A stretch of 64,000 bases of DNA from Bacteroidota bacterium (lineage in GTDB: Bacteria > Bacteroidota > Bacteroidia > 2-12-FULL-35-15). The stretch spans positions 62,001 through 126,000 of the forward strand of contig CANNHN010000006.1 of NCBI GenBank assembly GCA_947504725.1. The letters are read 5' to 3'. A model generated the notes under the pieces. The model searched no databases. It had not been told where the DNA came from and saw nothing but the letters and a program-made list of their open reading frames with translations. A program made the translations under genes and the position numbers. Shown here one piece after another: positions 52,961 through 62,283 of the stretch (within the stretch, counting starts at the first letter, position 1; each line of letters opens with the position of its first letter).

Positions 52961-54693
52961 TAAAATTTATTTGCACTCCACAATTCAAAATTCTTTCTCT
53001 GTTCCTCATGAGTATTAATTGCTTTGCGAATCTTTACTGTCTTATAGAATGAATTGGGTAAAGGAGCAAGTTCAGCTGTCTTCACTATTCCATTGGTTAC
53101 AAAAACAATTTTTTCAGTTGCATTGCCGAAATAATTACACCACTCTATAAAATTAGTTCCGCTTCCATCTGGTTTTATCTGAACATCGTTAATAGAAATC
53201 AAATCGTCATTTATAGCAATGCCTGCTTTATCTGCAATTGAATCCTGATAAACAGCAGTAACCTTGCTTATTCCGGCAACCTCATTTATTTTTATTCCTA
53301 GAGCATGTTCATTGAACTTCGCGCTAGGTTCTTGAATTAATTCACAACCGATATAATTCATTGCCTCTTTCAACAAGGGTTCATAATCACTCTTGCCATT
53401 GATATAGTTGTTGAAAATTGTGTCATACGATGATCCGGCAAAGTGCTCAACAGTCTTTTTATAATCAATATCCGAATATCCCTTCTGATGCAACGCAAAC
53501 GTTTCATTCAAATGACGCATAACATCATCCAGCGAAAACTTATTTTGAGAACTTTTACGAATAAACATATCCGTCACAAACGCCAACAAATTCCCTTCAT
53601 CATAAATGTTAGTTTTTCGATTTGGAATCCCTGGAGTATAACCATCAAGCCAAGTATCGAATGAAGAATCGGCTACCGACAAATTAAATCTTCCGAAATT
53701 ATCGAAATGTTTTTGCAAGCGTTCATCAAACGTATTAAAATATTGTTGTTCATTAAATACACCACATCTAAAAAGTAAATAATCACCATAATAAGTGGTT
53801 ACACCTTCACAAACGTATCCTAATTTCGAATAATTTTCTTTTGTATAGTCGTACGGCTGCATTTCAATTGGGCGAATCGTTTTGACGTTCCATGCATGAA
53901 ATAATTCATGTGAACATACACCCAAAACATCTTCATACAAATCTCCTTTCATTAAATTGTATCCAGGGCCAAGTGCTAAAACAGTAGAAGTTATGTGTTC
54001 AACTCCATGGTAAGTGCGATAAGGTGCTATTTGAAATAAAAAATGATAAGCTTCAAACGGAGCCTGCTTCATCATTTCCAACTGATGGTTACAAAATTTA
54101 ATAAAATCTGTGTTTAATTTTGCCCAATCGGGCTTACACTCCCCCTGAAACCAAAGATTAAATTCTATACCTGCACATACAAACTTATTGTGCTGCAATG
54201 TTGCAGAAGCAATAAAAGGAGAATCCGCTAAGTCATGAAAATCCCGACAAAAAATCACATTATTTTTACAAACAGCACCTGTAGCTATTTTATAATCCTT
54301 TGGCAAGTGCAATTCCATTTCACAGGCTTCATGTATTTTTTCAGGAATAAAAACACAACAATTAACTGGATTCATATACAATTGTGTAGCATCCAAAAAA
54401 GTAGATCCAGCATTTAAATCCAACGCATAGTAATTATACTTCACATGCAATTCAGTCACACCAGTGGTTTCAACCTTCCAGCAATCTTTTGATATTTTCT
54501 GAAAATTTAATGAATTGCCTTTTTCATCATAAGCAGCCCACTTTTGTACGTTTTTTGCAAAATTCCCTAATTCATACCTTCCTGGACGCCATGCAGGCAG
54601 CTGAATGAGTGTTTCAGATTGATTCACTTTACATATAAACTCAATATCGATAAAGTGTTGATGAGGCTTGACGAAGGATATACTATATTTCAT
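52960..54693 (-). CDS. M61-family metallopeptidase with PDZ domain
   Basis: 577 residues related to glycyl aminopeptidase. It has an N-terminal beta domain (about 1-180) and a catalytic gluzincin domain with HELFH at 262-266 (zinc ligands His262 and His266) and the third ligand Glu297 in EGVTTYYGDYLL. A PDZ domain (about 470-545, GISKVTAVYQDSIADKAGI) follows. There is no signal peptide, so the enzyme is cytoplasmic. Members remove N-terminal Gly or Ala. It is coupled to small membrane protein C. Confidence 0.9.
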   Translation of the reverse strand: MKYSISFVKPHQHFIDIEFICKVNQSETLIQLPAWRPGRYELGNFAKNVQKWAAYDEKGNSLNFQKISKDCWKVETTGVTELHVKYNYYALDLNAGSTFLDATQLYMNPVNCCVFIPEKIHEACEMELHLPKDYKIATGAVCKNNVIFCRDFHDLADSPFIASATLQHNKFVCAGIEFNLWFQGECKPDWAKLNTDFIKFCNHQLEMMKQAPFEAYHFLFQIAPYRTYHGVEHITSTVLALGPGYNLMKGDLYEDVLGVCSHELFHAWNVKTIRPIEMQPYDYTKENYSKLGYVCEGVTTYYGDYLLFRCGVFNEQQYFNTFDERLQKHFDNFGRFNLSVADSSFDTWLDGYTPGIPNRKTNIYDEGNLLAFVTDMFIRKSSQNKFSLDDVMRHLNETFALHQKGYSDIDYKKTVEHFAGSSYDTIFNNYINGKSDYEPLLKEAMNYIGCELIQEPSAKFNEHALGIKINEVAGISKVTAVYQDSIADKAGIAINDDLISINDVQIKPDGSGTNFIEWCNYFGNATEKIVFVTNGIVKTAELAPLPNSFYKTVKIRKAINTHEEQRKNFELWSANKF

Positions 54694-54853
54694 GGTTTCT
54701 GATAAAATCGAATGAATTTAAAACGAAATTACAAATTACAAGCGATAAAATAGAAGGTTTCGTAAATTCGTGCAGATTCGTTATTCGTAACAGTTTTTTT
54801 TGTTACTTTCGTAAACAATAATTCAACATTTAAATATATAATTTCAAAATCAT

Positions 54854-56239
54854 ATGAATTACGATTTAATAGTAGTAGGTAGCGGTCCTGGTGGTTATGT
54901 GGCTGCAATCAGAGCATCACAGTTAGGCTTAAAAACAGCAATCATTGAACGTGAAAGCCTAGGAGGTATTTGCTTAAACTGGGGATGTATTCCAACCAAA
55001 GCTTTATTAAAAAGTGCACAAGTATTTGAATACTTAAACCATGCTGCTGATTATGGAATTACTGTAAAAGGTGGAGAAGCCGATTTTCCTGCTGTTGTAA
55101 AACGCAGTCGCGATGTTGCAGATGGGATGAGCAAAGGAGTTCAATTTCTTTTGAAGAAGAACAAGATTGATGTCATTACGGGAACAGGAAAAATAAAGGC
55201 TGGTAAAAAAGTAGATGTAACTGCTGAAGGCAAAACAACTACTTACGAAGCTAAACATATTATAATTGCTACTGGTGCTCGTTCGCGAGCTTTACCAAAT
55301 TTACCTCAAGATGGTAAAAAAATAATTGGATATAGAGATGCATTAGTATTACCGAAAATGCCAAAAACAATGGTAGTTGTTGGTTCCGGAGCTATTGGAA
55401 GTGAATTTGCATACTTCTATGCAACAATGGGAACCAAAGTAACTTTAGTAGAATTCATGCCGAGCATTGTCCCGGTTGAGGATGCAGAAGTTTCAAAACA
55501 ATTGGAACGCTCTTTCAAAAAAATGGGCATTGATGTAATGACGGAAGCAAATGTGGAAAGTGTTGATACAAAAGGAAATGATTGTAAAGTAAAAATTAAA
55601 ACGAAGAACGGAGAAAAAATTATTGAAGCGGAAATCGTTTTATCAGCAGTTGGAATTCAAGCTAACATTGAGAATTTAGGTTTAGAAGAAACTGGAATTG
55701 CAACCGACAAAGGAAAAATTTTAACAAACCCATACTACCAAACAAATATCCCAGGCTACTATGCAATTGGGGATTGTGTTGGCGGACAAGCATTAGCACA
55801 CGTTGCTTCGGCAGAAGGAATTATTTGTGTAGAAAAAATTGCTGGTCATCACCCAGAGCCATTAGATTATAACAACATCCCAGGATGTACTTATTGTCAA
55901 CCTGAAATTGCATCTGTTGGAATGACAGAAGCAAAAGCAAAAGAAGCTGGAAAAGAAATCAAGATTGGTAAATTCCCATTTTCAGCTAGCGGAAAAGCTA
56001 GTGCTGCTGGAGCAAAAGATGGTTTTGTGAAATTAATTTTTGATGCAAAGTATGGCGAATTATTAGGTGCTCACATGATAGGCGCTAACGTAACAGAAAT
56101 GATTGCAGAAATTGTTGCCATTCGTAAATTGGAAACAACTGGACATGAAATTATAAAAACCGTTCACCCTCACCCAACAATGAGTGAAGCCATTATGGAA
56201 GCTGCTGCTGCTGCTTATGGTGAAGTGATTCATATGTAA
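54854..56239 (+). CDS. lpd: Dihydrolipoyl dehydrogenase (E3)
   Basis: Re-oxidises dihydrolipoamide in pyruvate and 2-oxoglutarate dehydrogenase complexes, using FAD and NAD. 461 residues: FAD-binding VVGSGPGGYVAAI (about 7-19), redox disulfide GGICLNWGCIPTK (Cys40/Cys45), NAD site VVGSGAIGSEFAYF, second FAD motif YAIGDCVGG, and the active-site HPHPTMSEAIMEA (His440, Glu445) near the C-terminus. A TACTTTCG octamer about 45 bases upstream is close to the -7 consensus. No E1/E2 gene is adjacent, so it is probably monocistronic. Confidence 0.96.
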   Translation: MNYDLIVVGSGPGGYVAAIRASQLGLKTAIIERESLGGICLNWGCIPTKALLKSAQVFEYLNHAADYGITVKGGEADFPAVVKRSRDVADGMSKGVQFLLKKNKIDVITGTGKIKAGKKVDVTAEGKTTTYEAKHIIIATGARSRALPNLPQDGKKIIGYRDALVLPKMPKTMVVVGSGAIGSEFAYFYATMGTKVTLVEFMPSIVPVEDAEVSKQLERSFKKMGIDVMTEANVESVDTKGNDCKVKIKTKNGEKIIEAEIVLSAVGIQANIENLGLEETGIATDKGKILTNPYYQTNIPGYYAIGDCVGGQALAHVASAEGIICVEKIAGHHPEPLDYNNIPGCTYCQPEIASVGMTEAKAKEAGKEIKIGKFPFSASGKASAAGAKDGFVKLIFDAKYGELLGAHMIGANVTEMIAEIVAIRKLETTGHEIIKTVHPHPTMSEAIMEAAAAAYGEVIHM

Positions 56240-56274
56240 GCTACGGATAACGAATTTTTACGAATTTACGAATC

Positions 56275-56308
56275 AAAGTCCTGAAGAAATTCAGGACTTT
56301 TTTATTTC
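56275..56308 (+). terminator. Rho-independent terminator
   Basis: Perfect stem AAAGTCCTGAA with its complement (56275-56285 / 56290-56300), loop GAAA, then a T-run. It closes lpd and overlaps the end of the convergent STAS-like gene. Confidence 0.9.
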
Positions 56309-56721
56309 AAATCAGCTAATTTTTTTTGTTCTCGGAGCCAAGTCAATGCACTTTTTTCATCCGTAAACAAAGCTGTTTTTGCAATGGGTTTGTGAAATTT
56401 AATAATAAAATTTCCTACTATTCTATTTGCTAACGTATTTACTAAGATTGCCTGAGCAATCATATTTATCTGAGCTTCGGCTGTAGAACCCCATTCACGA
56501 GATTCTTTTGAAACATTAATTTTTGCTCTGGCATCAATCAATGCAACAAACTTTTCTCCTTCAGTTAGAGCTAATGATTTTGTTTGCATCAATTTCGACT
56601 CATCAATATCAATGTCTGAATCTTCCATAAGAACAATATGCAAAACACCTTCTTCTATCAAATTAAATGAAGCGCATCGAGTAGACACTCTATTATCGAT
56701 TTTTTTTAAGGAATCAATCAT
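56302..56721 (-). CDS. Small STAS-like protein (paralogue 2)
   Basis: 139 residues. Strands and helices alternate as in STAS/SEC14-like proteins: EEGVLHIVLMEDSDIDI, a TEGEKFVALIDARAKI strand-loop, SKESREWGS, and ILVNTLANRIVGNFIIKFHKPIAKTALFTDEKSALTWL. This last block is the most conserved feature with the frameshifted neighbour (VLVNTLANKLVANF) and the protein at 35226. No phosphorylatable SSG motif is present. Function is unknown; a regulatory or sensory role is only an analogy. Confidence 0.65.
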   Translation of the reverse strand: MIDSLKKIDNRVSTRCASFNLIEEGVLHIVLMEDSDIDIDESKLMQTKSLALTEGEKFVALIDARAKINVSKESREWGSTAEAQINMIAQAILVNTLANRIVGNFIIKFHKPIAKTALFTDEKSALTWLREQKKLADLK

Positions 56722-56827
56722 TTGTTAGGGAGTAACCTTTGTTATTTATAAAGGATAAACAAGCTAATATATAAAAAATTAATCGAATTAACTACTCAAT
56801 AGTAAAAACAAGATTTTAAATCTTCGA

Positions 56828-57207
56828 TTAGTCAATAATCTTTTCAGATAATATTTGTCTTAACCAACATAATGCATCAACTTCATTGGAAAAAATTCGA
56901 GTTGGATAAAGGGGTTTGTGAAATTGTATAAAAAATTAGCGACCAGTTTATTTGCCAATGTATTTACAAGAACTGCTGCAGCTATTCTTTTAGGTGAAAG
57001 CGCAAACGCTTCTCTTGCTTCATTGCTAATCGATGCCACATTTCTTGCATCAAACACTGTAACATACTCTTTCCCTCCAGCCAAATCGGTCGCTGCAAGA
57101 ATCATTTCATTTGCATCTTCCAATTCGATTTCAAGTCCATCAATCGAGCAAACTTTAATTATTCCTGGCTGAATCAATTCAAGATAAAACTTTGAAGAAT
57201 TAATCAT
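56828..57207 (-). pseudogene. STAS-like paralogue 3, apparently frameshifted at a homopolymer
   Basis: As read, the frame from the ATG at 57207 gives 115 residues and ends at 56860 with a non-family tail (NPFIQLEFFPMKLMHYVG). One extra A in the six-A run at 56930-56935 (a T on the coding strand) would switch to a frame that reads ANFFIQFHKPLYPTRIF and then SNEVDALCWLRQ before stopping at 56828. This aligns with NFIIKFHKP...SALTWLREQ in the adjacent paralogue. The restored product would have 126 residues, close to family length. A real mutation, a slippage-switchable gene or a sequencing error are all possible. Confidence 0.68.
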
Positions 57208-57231
57208 ACGTCCTGCTAATATAAATATTCA

Positions 57232-57564
57232 TCAATGTGCATCAAAATAATATCGATTATTGCTTTTCGTATGCATTTTATGTTCAATTAACTGCAACGC
57301 TTCATCTACGATATTAACAGGAATTTCAATTTTATCATAATTTTCAACAACTTGTTGCAAAAAAATCAATGCGTTGTTATCATGAAGATAATCCTTGGCT
57401 TTAAAAGAAATAAAATTACGATCTTCAGACAGATAAATCACTAAAAAAAAACAGTCATCTTGATCAACTGTAAAAACGTTATCAATATCAAAACGTAAGG
57501 GCAAGGCATCTGCATTTTCCAAAACAGAATAAATCAAACTATTATCAGTAGAAACATCAACCAT
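57232..57564 (-). CDS. Small conserved-looking protein, function unknown
   Basis: 110 residues, no signal peptide or membrane segment. It is acidic in the N-terminal half (LRFDIDNVFTVDQDDCFFLVIYLSEDRNFISFKAKDYLHDNNA gives a beta-beta-alpha impression) and ends in a helical stretch (VDEALQLIEHKMHTK). No family is recognised. It starts 2 bases after the rsmB stop and is followed 24 bases later by STAS-like paralogue 3, so it likely shares their transcript. Confidence 0.58.
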   Translation of the reverse strand: MVDVSTDNSLIYSVLENADALPLRFDIDNVFTVDQDDCFFLVIYLSEDRNFISFKAKDYLHDNNALIFLQQVVENYDKIEIPVNIVDEALQLIEHKMHTKSNNRYYFDAH

Positions 57565-57566
57565 GT

Positions 57567-58769
57567 TTAATTTTTCTTTTTTAATTTTGCCATATAAAAA
57601 CCATCAAAACCTTCGCTAGGCAATACTTTTCTATCTTCTATCAATTCGAAATTTTCATTGTTTTCTAAAAACAATTCTACCTGTTTTTGATTTTCGCTTG
57701 GTAAAATACTGCAGGTTGCATAAACCATTATCCCATCCTGTTTGAGCATTTGAGAATAACTTGAAATGATCTTTTGTTGAGTTATTCGAATCTCTGAAAC
57801 AAACTCTAAACTCAATTTCCACTTCGCATCTGGATTTCTTTTGATAACACCTAAGCCAGTGCAAGGGACATCCAACAAAAGTCGATCTGCTGTGTTTTTC
57901 AACTTACTCAATGATTCATCATTAATCAATTGTGTTTTAATGATGCTCACTCCTCCTCTATCTGCACGTTTTTTTAATTCAAGCAATTTTCTTTCTTCTA
58001 CATCCATTGAAATAATTTTGCCTTTGTTGTTCATCTTAGCTGCAATGTGCAACGATTTTCCTCCTGCTCCGGCACAAGCATCTATCACCGTCATTCCTTC
58101 TTTCAGTTCCATAAAGGGCGCTATCAATTGTGATGACGCATCTTGAATCTCAAACAAACCTTGCTTGTATTCATTTACATTTTGTAAATTTTGTCGTTTC
58201 ACCAACACTAATGCATCCGAGTAATCACCAACAGGAAACGTTTCAATCGTTTGCTCTTCCAACAATTTTCTTAATTGAATTGGATTTGTTTTTAAAGTAT
58301 TTACTCTCAAAACAACTTGAGCTTCTTTGTTGAGTTCATGAATTTCTTTTTCCCAAATCTTCTCACTCAATTCCGAACATCCTAATTCATCCAACCAATC
58401 TGGAATTGATTCACGGTATTTTCTGATTTGCGTTGCCTTTTCTGCATTTTCAAGGATTTGATCTTTATCAATGTTCTTAAACTCTTCCCAATCTGGTAGC
58501 TCCGTTTCCTTTAATATTTGTAAGGTTGCAAACAACTCATAATAATGTGAGGAATCTGTTCCCTCTCCTTTGGAGAGGGCTAGGGTGAGGTATCTCCACC
58601 AACGCACCATTTCGTAGGTCGTTTCAGCAATAAATCGTCTGTCGCGAGAGCCCCAGCGAGAATTCTGCTTTAGCACCTGCTCTACAGCTTTATCAGCATA
58701 AACTCCTTGAACAAAAATCTGTTGAAGGGTTTCAATTACAGCACTTACAAGTGTTTTATGGAGTTTCAT
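57567..58769 (-). CDS. RsmB/RsmF-type rRNA cytosine-C5 methyltransferase
   Basis: SAM-dependent m5C methyltransferase of the NOL1/NOP2/Sun family, 400 residues. It has an N-terminal helical RNA-binding (NusB-like) region (about 1-130), SAM motif I IDACAGAGGKSLHIAAK, motif IV DVPCTGLGVIKRNPDAKW (with the Pro-Cys) and motif VI YATCSILPSENQ with the catalytic Cys. Residues 61-70 (LTLALSKGEG) are encoded by a palindromic repeat element inserted in frame, lying next to the otherwise conserved TYEMVRWWRY segment. The insertion is in the RNA-binding part, not the active site, so the enzyme may still work. Confidence 0.9.
   Translation of the reverse strand: MKLHKTLVSAVIETLQQIFVQGVYADKAVEQVLKQNSRWGSRDRRFIAETTYEMVRWWRYLTLALSKGEGTDSSHYYELFATLQILKETELPDWEEFKNIDKDQILENAEKATQIRKYRESIPDWLDELGCSELSEKIWEKEIHELNKEAQVVLRVNTLKTNPIQLRKLLEEQTIETFPVGDYSDALVLVKRQNLQNVNEYKQGLFEIQDASSQLIAPFMELKEGMTVIDACAGAGGKSLHIAAKMNNKGKIISMDVEERKLLELKKRADRGGVSIIKTQLINDESLSKLKNTADRLLLDVPCTGLGVIKRNPDAKWKLSLEFVSEIRITQQKIISSYSQMLKQDGIMVYATCSILPSENQKQVELFLENNENFELIEDRKVLPSEGFDGFYMAKLKKKN
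58561..58590. repeat. Palindromic repeat element within the rsmB-like gene
   Basis: CCCTCTCC-TTT-GGAGAGGG (58561-58579) followed by GCTAGGGTGAGG. The hairpin and its tail match the style of the palindrome at 43905-43930. It is read in frame as part of the N-terminal domain. Confidence 0.8.
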
Positions 58770-58844
58770 TTTATTAACAAAGTAATTGTGTAAAAATACA
58801 CAATCGGGAGTAGATTATGCTTAAATAAACTCGTCAAAAAATAG

Positions 58845-58852
58845 TATTTTTG
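58845..58852 (+). promoter_or_regulatory. Candidate -7 element TATTTTTG next to recR start
   Basis: Exact TAnnTTTG match ending 5 bases before the recR ATG at 58858, suggesting a leaderless or nearly leaderless transcript. Confidence 0.5.
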
Positions 58853-58857
58853 ATGTC

Positions 58858-59478
58858 ATGAACTTCTCCTCAAAACTAATCGAAGAAGCTGTAAACGAAT
58901 TCAGTAAGTTGCCTGGTGTTGGCAAACGAACTGCTTTACGTTTTGTTTTGCATTTGATGAAACAAGATGCTGCTGAAGTCAACAAATTTGGCGGAGCTTT
59001 CATCAAACTTCGCAACGAATTACGCTATTGCGAAAAATGTCATAATGTTTCTGATAAACCTATTTGCGAAGTATGTGCAAATCCACATAGAGATGCTAGC
59101 GTCATATGTGTTGTTGAAGACATCCGCGATGTGATGGCAATTGAAAACACACAACAATATCGAGGCGTTTATCACGTTTTAGGTGGAATCATTTCTCCAA
59201 TGGATGGAATTGGTCCAAGTGATTTGAATATTGAAACACTTGTCCAAAAGGCTTCTGCTGGAGAAATAAAAGAAGTGATAATGGCTTTAAGTACAACAAT
59301 GGAAGGCGATACTACCAATTTCTATATCTATAAACGATTGAAAGAATCTAATGTAACGGTTTCGACCATTGCACGCGGAATTTCAATTGGTGACGAATTA
59401 GAGTACGCAGATGAAGTTACTTTGGGTCGTTCGATTGTGAATCGTACTCTTTACGAAAACTCTCTTTCCTTTAAATGA
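58858..59478 (+). CDS. recR: RecR recombination mediator
   Basis: Works with RecO/RecF to load RecA at gaps. 206 residues: helix-hairpin-helix region with [16 protein letters not shown] (about 18-33), the C4 zinc finger CEKC...CEVC (about 60-75), and a Toprim domain starting [13 protein letters not shown] and containing [13 protein letters not shown]. The C-terminus [22 protein letters not shown] is typical. Its stop overlaps the next start (ATGA). Confidence 0.96.
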   Translation: MNFSSKLIEEAVNEFSKLPGVGKRTALRFVLHLMKQDAAEVNKFGGAFIKLRNELRYCEKCHNVSDKPICEVCANPHRDASVICVVEDIRDVMAIENTQQYRGVYHVLGGIISPMDGIGPSDLNIETLVQKASAGEIKEVIMALSTTMEGDTTNFYIYKRLKESNVTVSTIARGISIGDELEYADEVTLGRSIVNRTLYENSLSFK

Positions 59479-61430
59479 AGCTAACAGTCATCATTGTTAA
59501 CTATAATGTTCAACATTTTCTTGAACAGTGTTTACACTCTGTGCGTAAAGCTTCAAAGAATGTTTCGACTGAAATTTTTGTTGTCGATAATAATTCTGTG
59601 GATGGCTCTGTGAATATGGTGAAGGAAAAATTCCCTGAAGCACGACTCATCGAAAATAAAAAGAACACAGGTTTCTCTTATGCGAATAATCAAGCGATGC
59701 ACATTGCAAAGGGTGAATACTTTTTGCTTTTAAATCCAGATACTGTCGTTGAAGAGGATACGTTTGAAAAAGTAATAGCCTTTATGGATTCGCATCCTGA
59801 TGCTGGCGGATTGGGTGTAAAGATGCTAGACGGCAAAGGAAATTTTTTACCTGAATCAAAACGAGGATTACCTACTCCATCGGTTGCTTTTTATAAGATC
59901 TTCGGATTCTCTCGACTTTTTCCAAAATCAAAGACTTTTGGAAAATATCACCTTGGCTTTTTAGATAAAGACAAAACACATGAAGTGGATATTTTATCAG
60001 GCGCATTTATGTTGATGCGAAAAACAGCATTGGATAAAGTTGGATTGCTGGATGAAACTTTTTTTATGTACGGAGAAGATATTGACCTTTCGTATAGAAT
60101 TATTTTAGGTGGTTATAAAAATTACTATTTCCCCGAAACCCGTATCATTCACTACAAAGGAGAAAGCACCAAGAAGAGCAGTGTCAACTATGTATTTGTA
60201 TTTTACAAAGCCATGGTAATTTTCGCCAACAAACATTTTTCGCAAAACAATGCAAAAACTTTTTCTTTCTTAATAAACATCGCTATTTATTTAAGAGCAG
60301 GTGCCGCGATTTTTATTCGATTCCTAAAATCAATTGCATTACCTGCATTTGATTTTGCCTTAATCATGGGAGGATTGCTCCTGATAAAAGATTATTACGA
60401 AAAAAACATCAAGTTCATTGAAGGTGGTTCGTATTCCGATGCGCTTACGTCTATTGCCTTCCCATCCTACATTCTAATTTGGATGTTCACCGTTTATTTA
60501 AGTGGTGGTTACGACAAACCCATCCGTTTGTTCCGAATCATTAGAGGAATTTTAGTCGGCACTGGAATTATTTTAATTGGCTACTCTTTACTTCCTGAAG
60601 CATACCGTTTCTCCCGAGCCTTAATTATTTTGGGAATGGGTTGGGTTGTTTTATCGTATTTGATTTCCCGATTAGCATTTCACTTTGCAGGATTTAAATC
60701 ATTCAACTTAAATCCCGACAAAACCAAACGCATTGCCATCATTGGCCAGCAAGAAGAATACGAACGTGTTAGCCAACTACTAAAACAAACAAACAGCAGC
60801 ACTGGTTTTTTATTTTTCATCAGTGCAGACGACAAAGGAAACAACCATGCAGATTATGTGGGCAACATCAATCAGATTGAAGAGGTCATTGAAATTTATA
60901 AAATCAGCGAAGTAATTTTCTGTTCCCGCGATATTTCTTCACAAGGCATTATTGATTACATGCATACTCTGGTTTCTGCAGATGTCGATTTTAAAATTGC
61001 TCCTCCAGAAAGCTTGTCTATCATTGGAAGCAATTCGATTGACACTGCCGGTGATTTGTATATCATTGATGTAAATTCTATCGGAAAACCAAAGAACAAA
61101 CGCAACAAACGCTTGTTCGATGTCTTGTCTTCCATACTAATTATCATCTTTTCACCTTTACTAGTTTTATTACAAGAAAACAAAGCTGGATTTCTTAAGA
61201 ACATGTTTGCTGTTTTATTTGGATACAAATCCTGGGTTGGATATGGAACCGACAAACACGACCACTTACCGAAACTCCGACCATCAGCCCTTTCTCCTGC
61301 TGATGCCATCAAGAACTTCAGCATCAATGCCGACACAAGAAATCGTTTGCATTTAGCTTATTCCAAAGATTACAAGATCGAAAATGATTTGAATATTGTT
61401 TGGAAGGGAATTAAGAAGTTGGGGAATTAG
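59475..61430 (+). CDS. GT2 glycosyltransferase fused to a degenerate sugar-phosphotransferase-like membrane module
   Basis: 651 residues. Residues 1-230 form a GT2 domain of the rhamnosyltransferase type ([45 protein letters not shown]). Residues about 260-400 hold five or six membrane helices. Residues about 410-530 look like the CoA-binding Rossmann domain of WcaJ/WbaP proteins ([25 protein letters not shown]). The end (about 535-651, [20 protein letters not shown], then KSWVGYG) resembles a bacterial sugar transferase but lacks most of its catalytic half. It lies downstream of recR with a 4-base overlap. Its role in envelope sugar assembly is inferred. Confidence 0.82.
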   Translation: MKLTVIIVNYNVQHFLEQCLHSVRKASKNVSTEIFVVDNNSVDGSVNMVKEKFPEARLIENKKNTGFSYANNQAMHIAKGEYFLLLNPDTVVEEDTFEKVIAFMDSHPDAGGLGVKMLDGKGNFLPESKRGLPTPSVAFYKIFGFSRLFPKSKTFGKYHLGFLDKDKTHEVDILSGAFMLMRKTALDKVGLLDETFFMYGEDIDLSYRIILGGYKNYYFPETRIIHYKGESTKKSSVNYVFVFYKAMVIFANKHFSQNNAKTFSFLINIAIYLRAGAAIFIRFLKSIALPAFDFALIMGGLLLIKDYYEKNIKFIEGGSYSDALTSIAFPSYILIWMFTVYLSGGYDKPIRLFRIIRGILVGTGIILIGYSLLPEAYRFSRALIILGMGWVVLSYLISRLAFHFAGFKSFNLNPDKTKRIAIIGQQEEYERVSQLLKQTNSSTGFLFFISADDKGNNHADYVGNINQIEEVIEIYKISEVIFCSRDISSQGIIDYMHTLVSADVDFKIAPPESLSIIGSNSIDTAGDLYIIDVNSIGKPKNKRNKRLFDVLSSILIIIFSPLLVLLQENKAGFLKNMFAVLFGYKSWVGYGTDKHDHLPKLRPSALSPADAIKNFSINADTRNRLHLAYSKDYKIENDLNIVWKGIKKLGN

Positions 61431-61459
61431 ATGAAATGCGAATAACGCGGCAGAGCAGT

Positions 61460-61990
61460 TTATTTTACAAATAGTTTCAGATGATTTCCAGATTTTGCCC
61501 GCAGAAGCATATCAAACAAATGCGCTGTCGCCACAGCATCACCTTCTGCTCTATGTCGTGCATTATTAGGAATATTCAATGCATCACATATTTTTCCTAA
61601 GCTATACGATTTATGTCCGGGAATTAATTTTCTACTTAGTTGAACCGTGCACAACTTTTTTCGTTCGTAATGAAAACCTAAGGAAGCGAACTCTGCTTTA
61701 ATAAAATTATAATCGAAACTCACATTGTGTGCAACAAAGGTTTTGTTATCTGTGAGTTCATGAATTTTTTTTGCTACCTCATGAAATTTCGGAGCGCCAA
61801 CTACCATTTGATTGGTGATTCCAGTAATGTCTGTGTATAAAGGCTGAATATAGCATTCAGGATCAATGAGTGTAGAAAATTTATCGACTACACTTAATCC
61901 ATCATGAATTAAAATACAGATTTCTGTAATTCGTCCAGTAGGATAATTGAATTTACCTCCGCAGGTTTCTATATCGATGATGGCGAACAT
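61460..61990 (-). CDS. DEDDh 3'-5' exonuclease (DnaQ-like)
   Basis: 176 residues. Exo I reads AIIDIETCGG (Asp6, Glu8), Exo II AHNVSFDYNFIKAEF (Asp), and Exo III HRAEGDAVATAHLF (His and Asp), the DEDDh signature of the DNA polymerase III epsilon proofreader and related nucleases. In many Bacteroidota a similar domain is fused to a GIY-YIG/UvrC-like nuclease; here it stands alone. It may be a proofreading or repair exonuclease. It is convergent with the GT2 fusion gene (29 bases between stops). Confidence 0.88.
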   Translation of the reverse strand: MFAIIDIETCGGKFNYPTGRITEICILIHDGLSVVDKFSTLIDPECYIQPLYTDITGITNQMVVGAPKFHEVAKKIHELTDNKTFVAHNVSFDYNFIKAEFASLGFHYERKKLCTVQLSRKLIPGHKSYSLGKICDALNIPNNARHRAEGDAVATAHLFDMLLRAKSGNHLKLFVK

Positions 61991-62045
61991 ACTGCGAAGA
62001 TAGAAAAATAACGGCTATTAGTGCCTACCGTTTTCTGTGTGGAAA

Positions 62046-62261
62046 TTTAAACACATAGACACATAGCTATTTATGCGCATTAAAGAAAGTCTTGCTAAGT
62101 CATGATTATTCTCCCTAATGAATTTTCTGGTTTTAGTTTATAATTTACATAGGCTGAAACCAGGTTCAGCCACATAGAGATCTCTCTGTGTAAAAATTTA
62201 TTTTTCTATCCAATAACACATCCTACCTTTTCATTTAAAACTATGTGTCTATGTGTTTAAA
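62046..62261. repeat. Perfect 21-base inverted repeat flanking 174 bases
   Basis: Left arm 62046-62066 begins TTTAAACACATAGAC; right arm 62241-62261 is its exact reverse complement, ending GTCTATGTGTTTAAA. The interior carries no gene, but does carry a hairpin GGCTGAA/TTCAGCC (62153-62172). Confidence 0.88.
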
Positions 62262-62283
62262 CCTTCCATCTACGAAGCGAAAA

